From: Phallusia fumigata
Lineage: Eukaryota; Chordata; Ascidiacea; Phlebobranchia; Ascidiidae
Assembly: GCA_008931825.1 (NCBI GenBank)
Contig: QXVZ01021798.1
Location: 1-31,527, forward strand
Reading direction: 5' to 3'
Length of the DNA: 31,527 bases
Part shown: in pieces, positions 31,476 to 31,527 of the stretch
Layout of the letters: each line of letters starts with the position of its first letter
Position numbering within the stretch: the stretch's first letter is position 1
Position numbers and translations under genes: made by a program
The notes under the pieces: model-generated
What the model saw: the letters and a program-made list of their open reading frames with translations, nothing else
The model's database searches: none
Told to the model about the DNA's origin: nothing

Positions 31476-31527
31476 GTGAGTGTTGTTGTTTGGCAGCAGT
31501 GACAAATTACTTTCTGCAATATTGCTT

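Noticed and set aside
1-31527. CRISPR arrays, bacterial operons or a phage-like system
   Set aside because: The window is intron-bearing animal DNA; no spaced short repeats or prokaryotic gene context was found.

Overview
The window looks like nuclear DNA of a compact, AT-rich animal genome, most likely an ascidian tunicate of the Ciona type. This is inferred from family content, short GT-AG introns, intronless genes set among intron-dense ones, and single-nucleotide differences between collapsed allele copies. No species marker is present. Five protein-coding genes are supported.

Region by region: (1) about 222-17552, minus strand, is a MEGF8 orthologue (multiple EGF-like domains 8). I could splice 38 coding exons, nearly all joining in compatible phase, from an initiator ATG with a signal peptide at 17552 down to the juxtamembrane region at the left edge. 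The transmembrane segment and tail lie outside the window. Order: CUB, EGF, kelch block 1, PSI repeats, EGF/laminin-EGF, CUB 2, EGF, [assembly gap at the n at 8753], kelch block 2, PSI repeats, EGF/laminin-EGF, membrane-proximal domain. (2) 17553-19615 is a head-to-head promoter region with two CRE-like sites. (3) 19616-20137, plus: an intronless MICOS subunit of the CHCHD3/CHCHD6 (MIC19/MIC25) family. (4) 20390-21925, plus: intronless SPTLC2, the PLP-binding subunit of serine palmitoyltransferase, 252 bp downstream and possibly in an SL trans-spliced operon with the previous gene. (5) 21926-24901 is intergenic. (6) 24902 to the right edge, plus: DSTYK, 15 coding exons ending inside the kinase domain just after the HRD loop. 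(7) 26349-27140, plus: an intronless SS18 homologue (BAF chromatin remodelling) lying wholly inside DSTYK intron 1 on the same strand.

The genes are not one pathway: an adhesion/signalling receptor (MEGF8), a mitochondrial inner-membrane organiser, a sphingolipid enzyme, a chromatin cofactor and a signalling kinase. Their interest lies in arrangement: a candidate operon and a same-strand gene-in-intron nest.

The assembly has clear faults. Four of the five n characters separate near-identical direct repeats of 112-349 bp. In MEGF8 and DSTYK, removing one copy restores exon phase, so these are unmerged contig overlaps. The fifth n (8753) has no flanking repeat and hides about 200 residues of MEGF8. 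Small mobile elements sit in MEGF8 introns: a 172-bp hAT-type MITE with 8-bp target duplication, and a 133-bp insert with a hammerhead-like motif flanked by a perfect 13-bp direct repeat.
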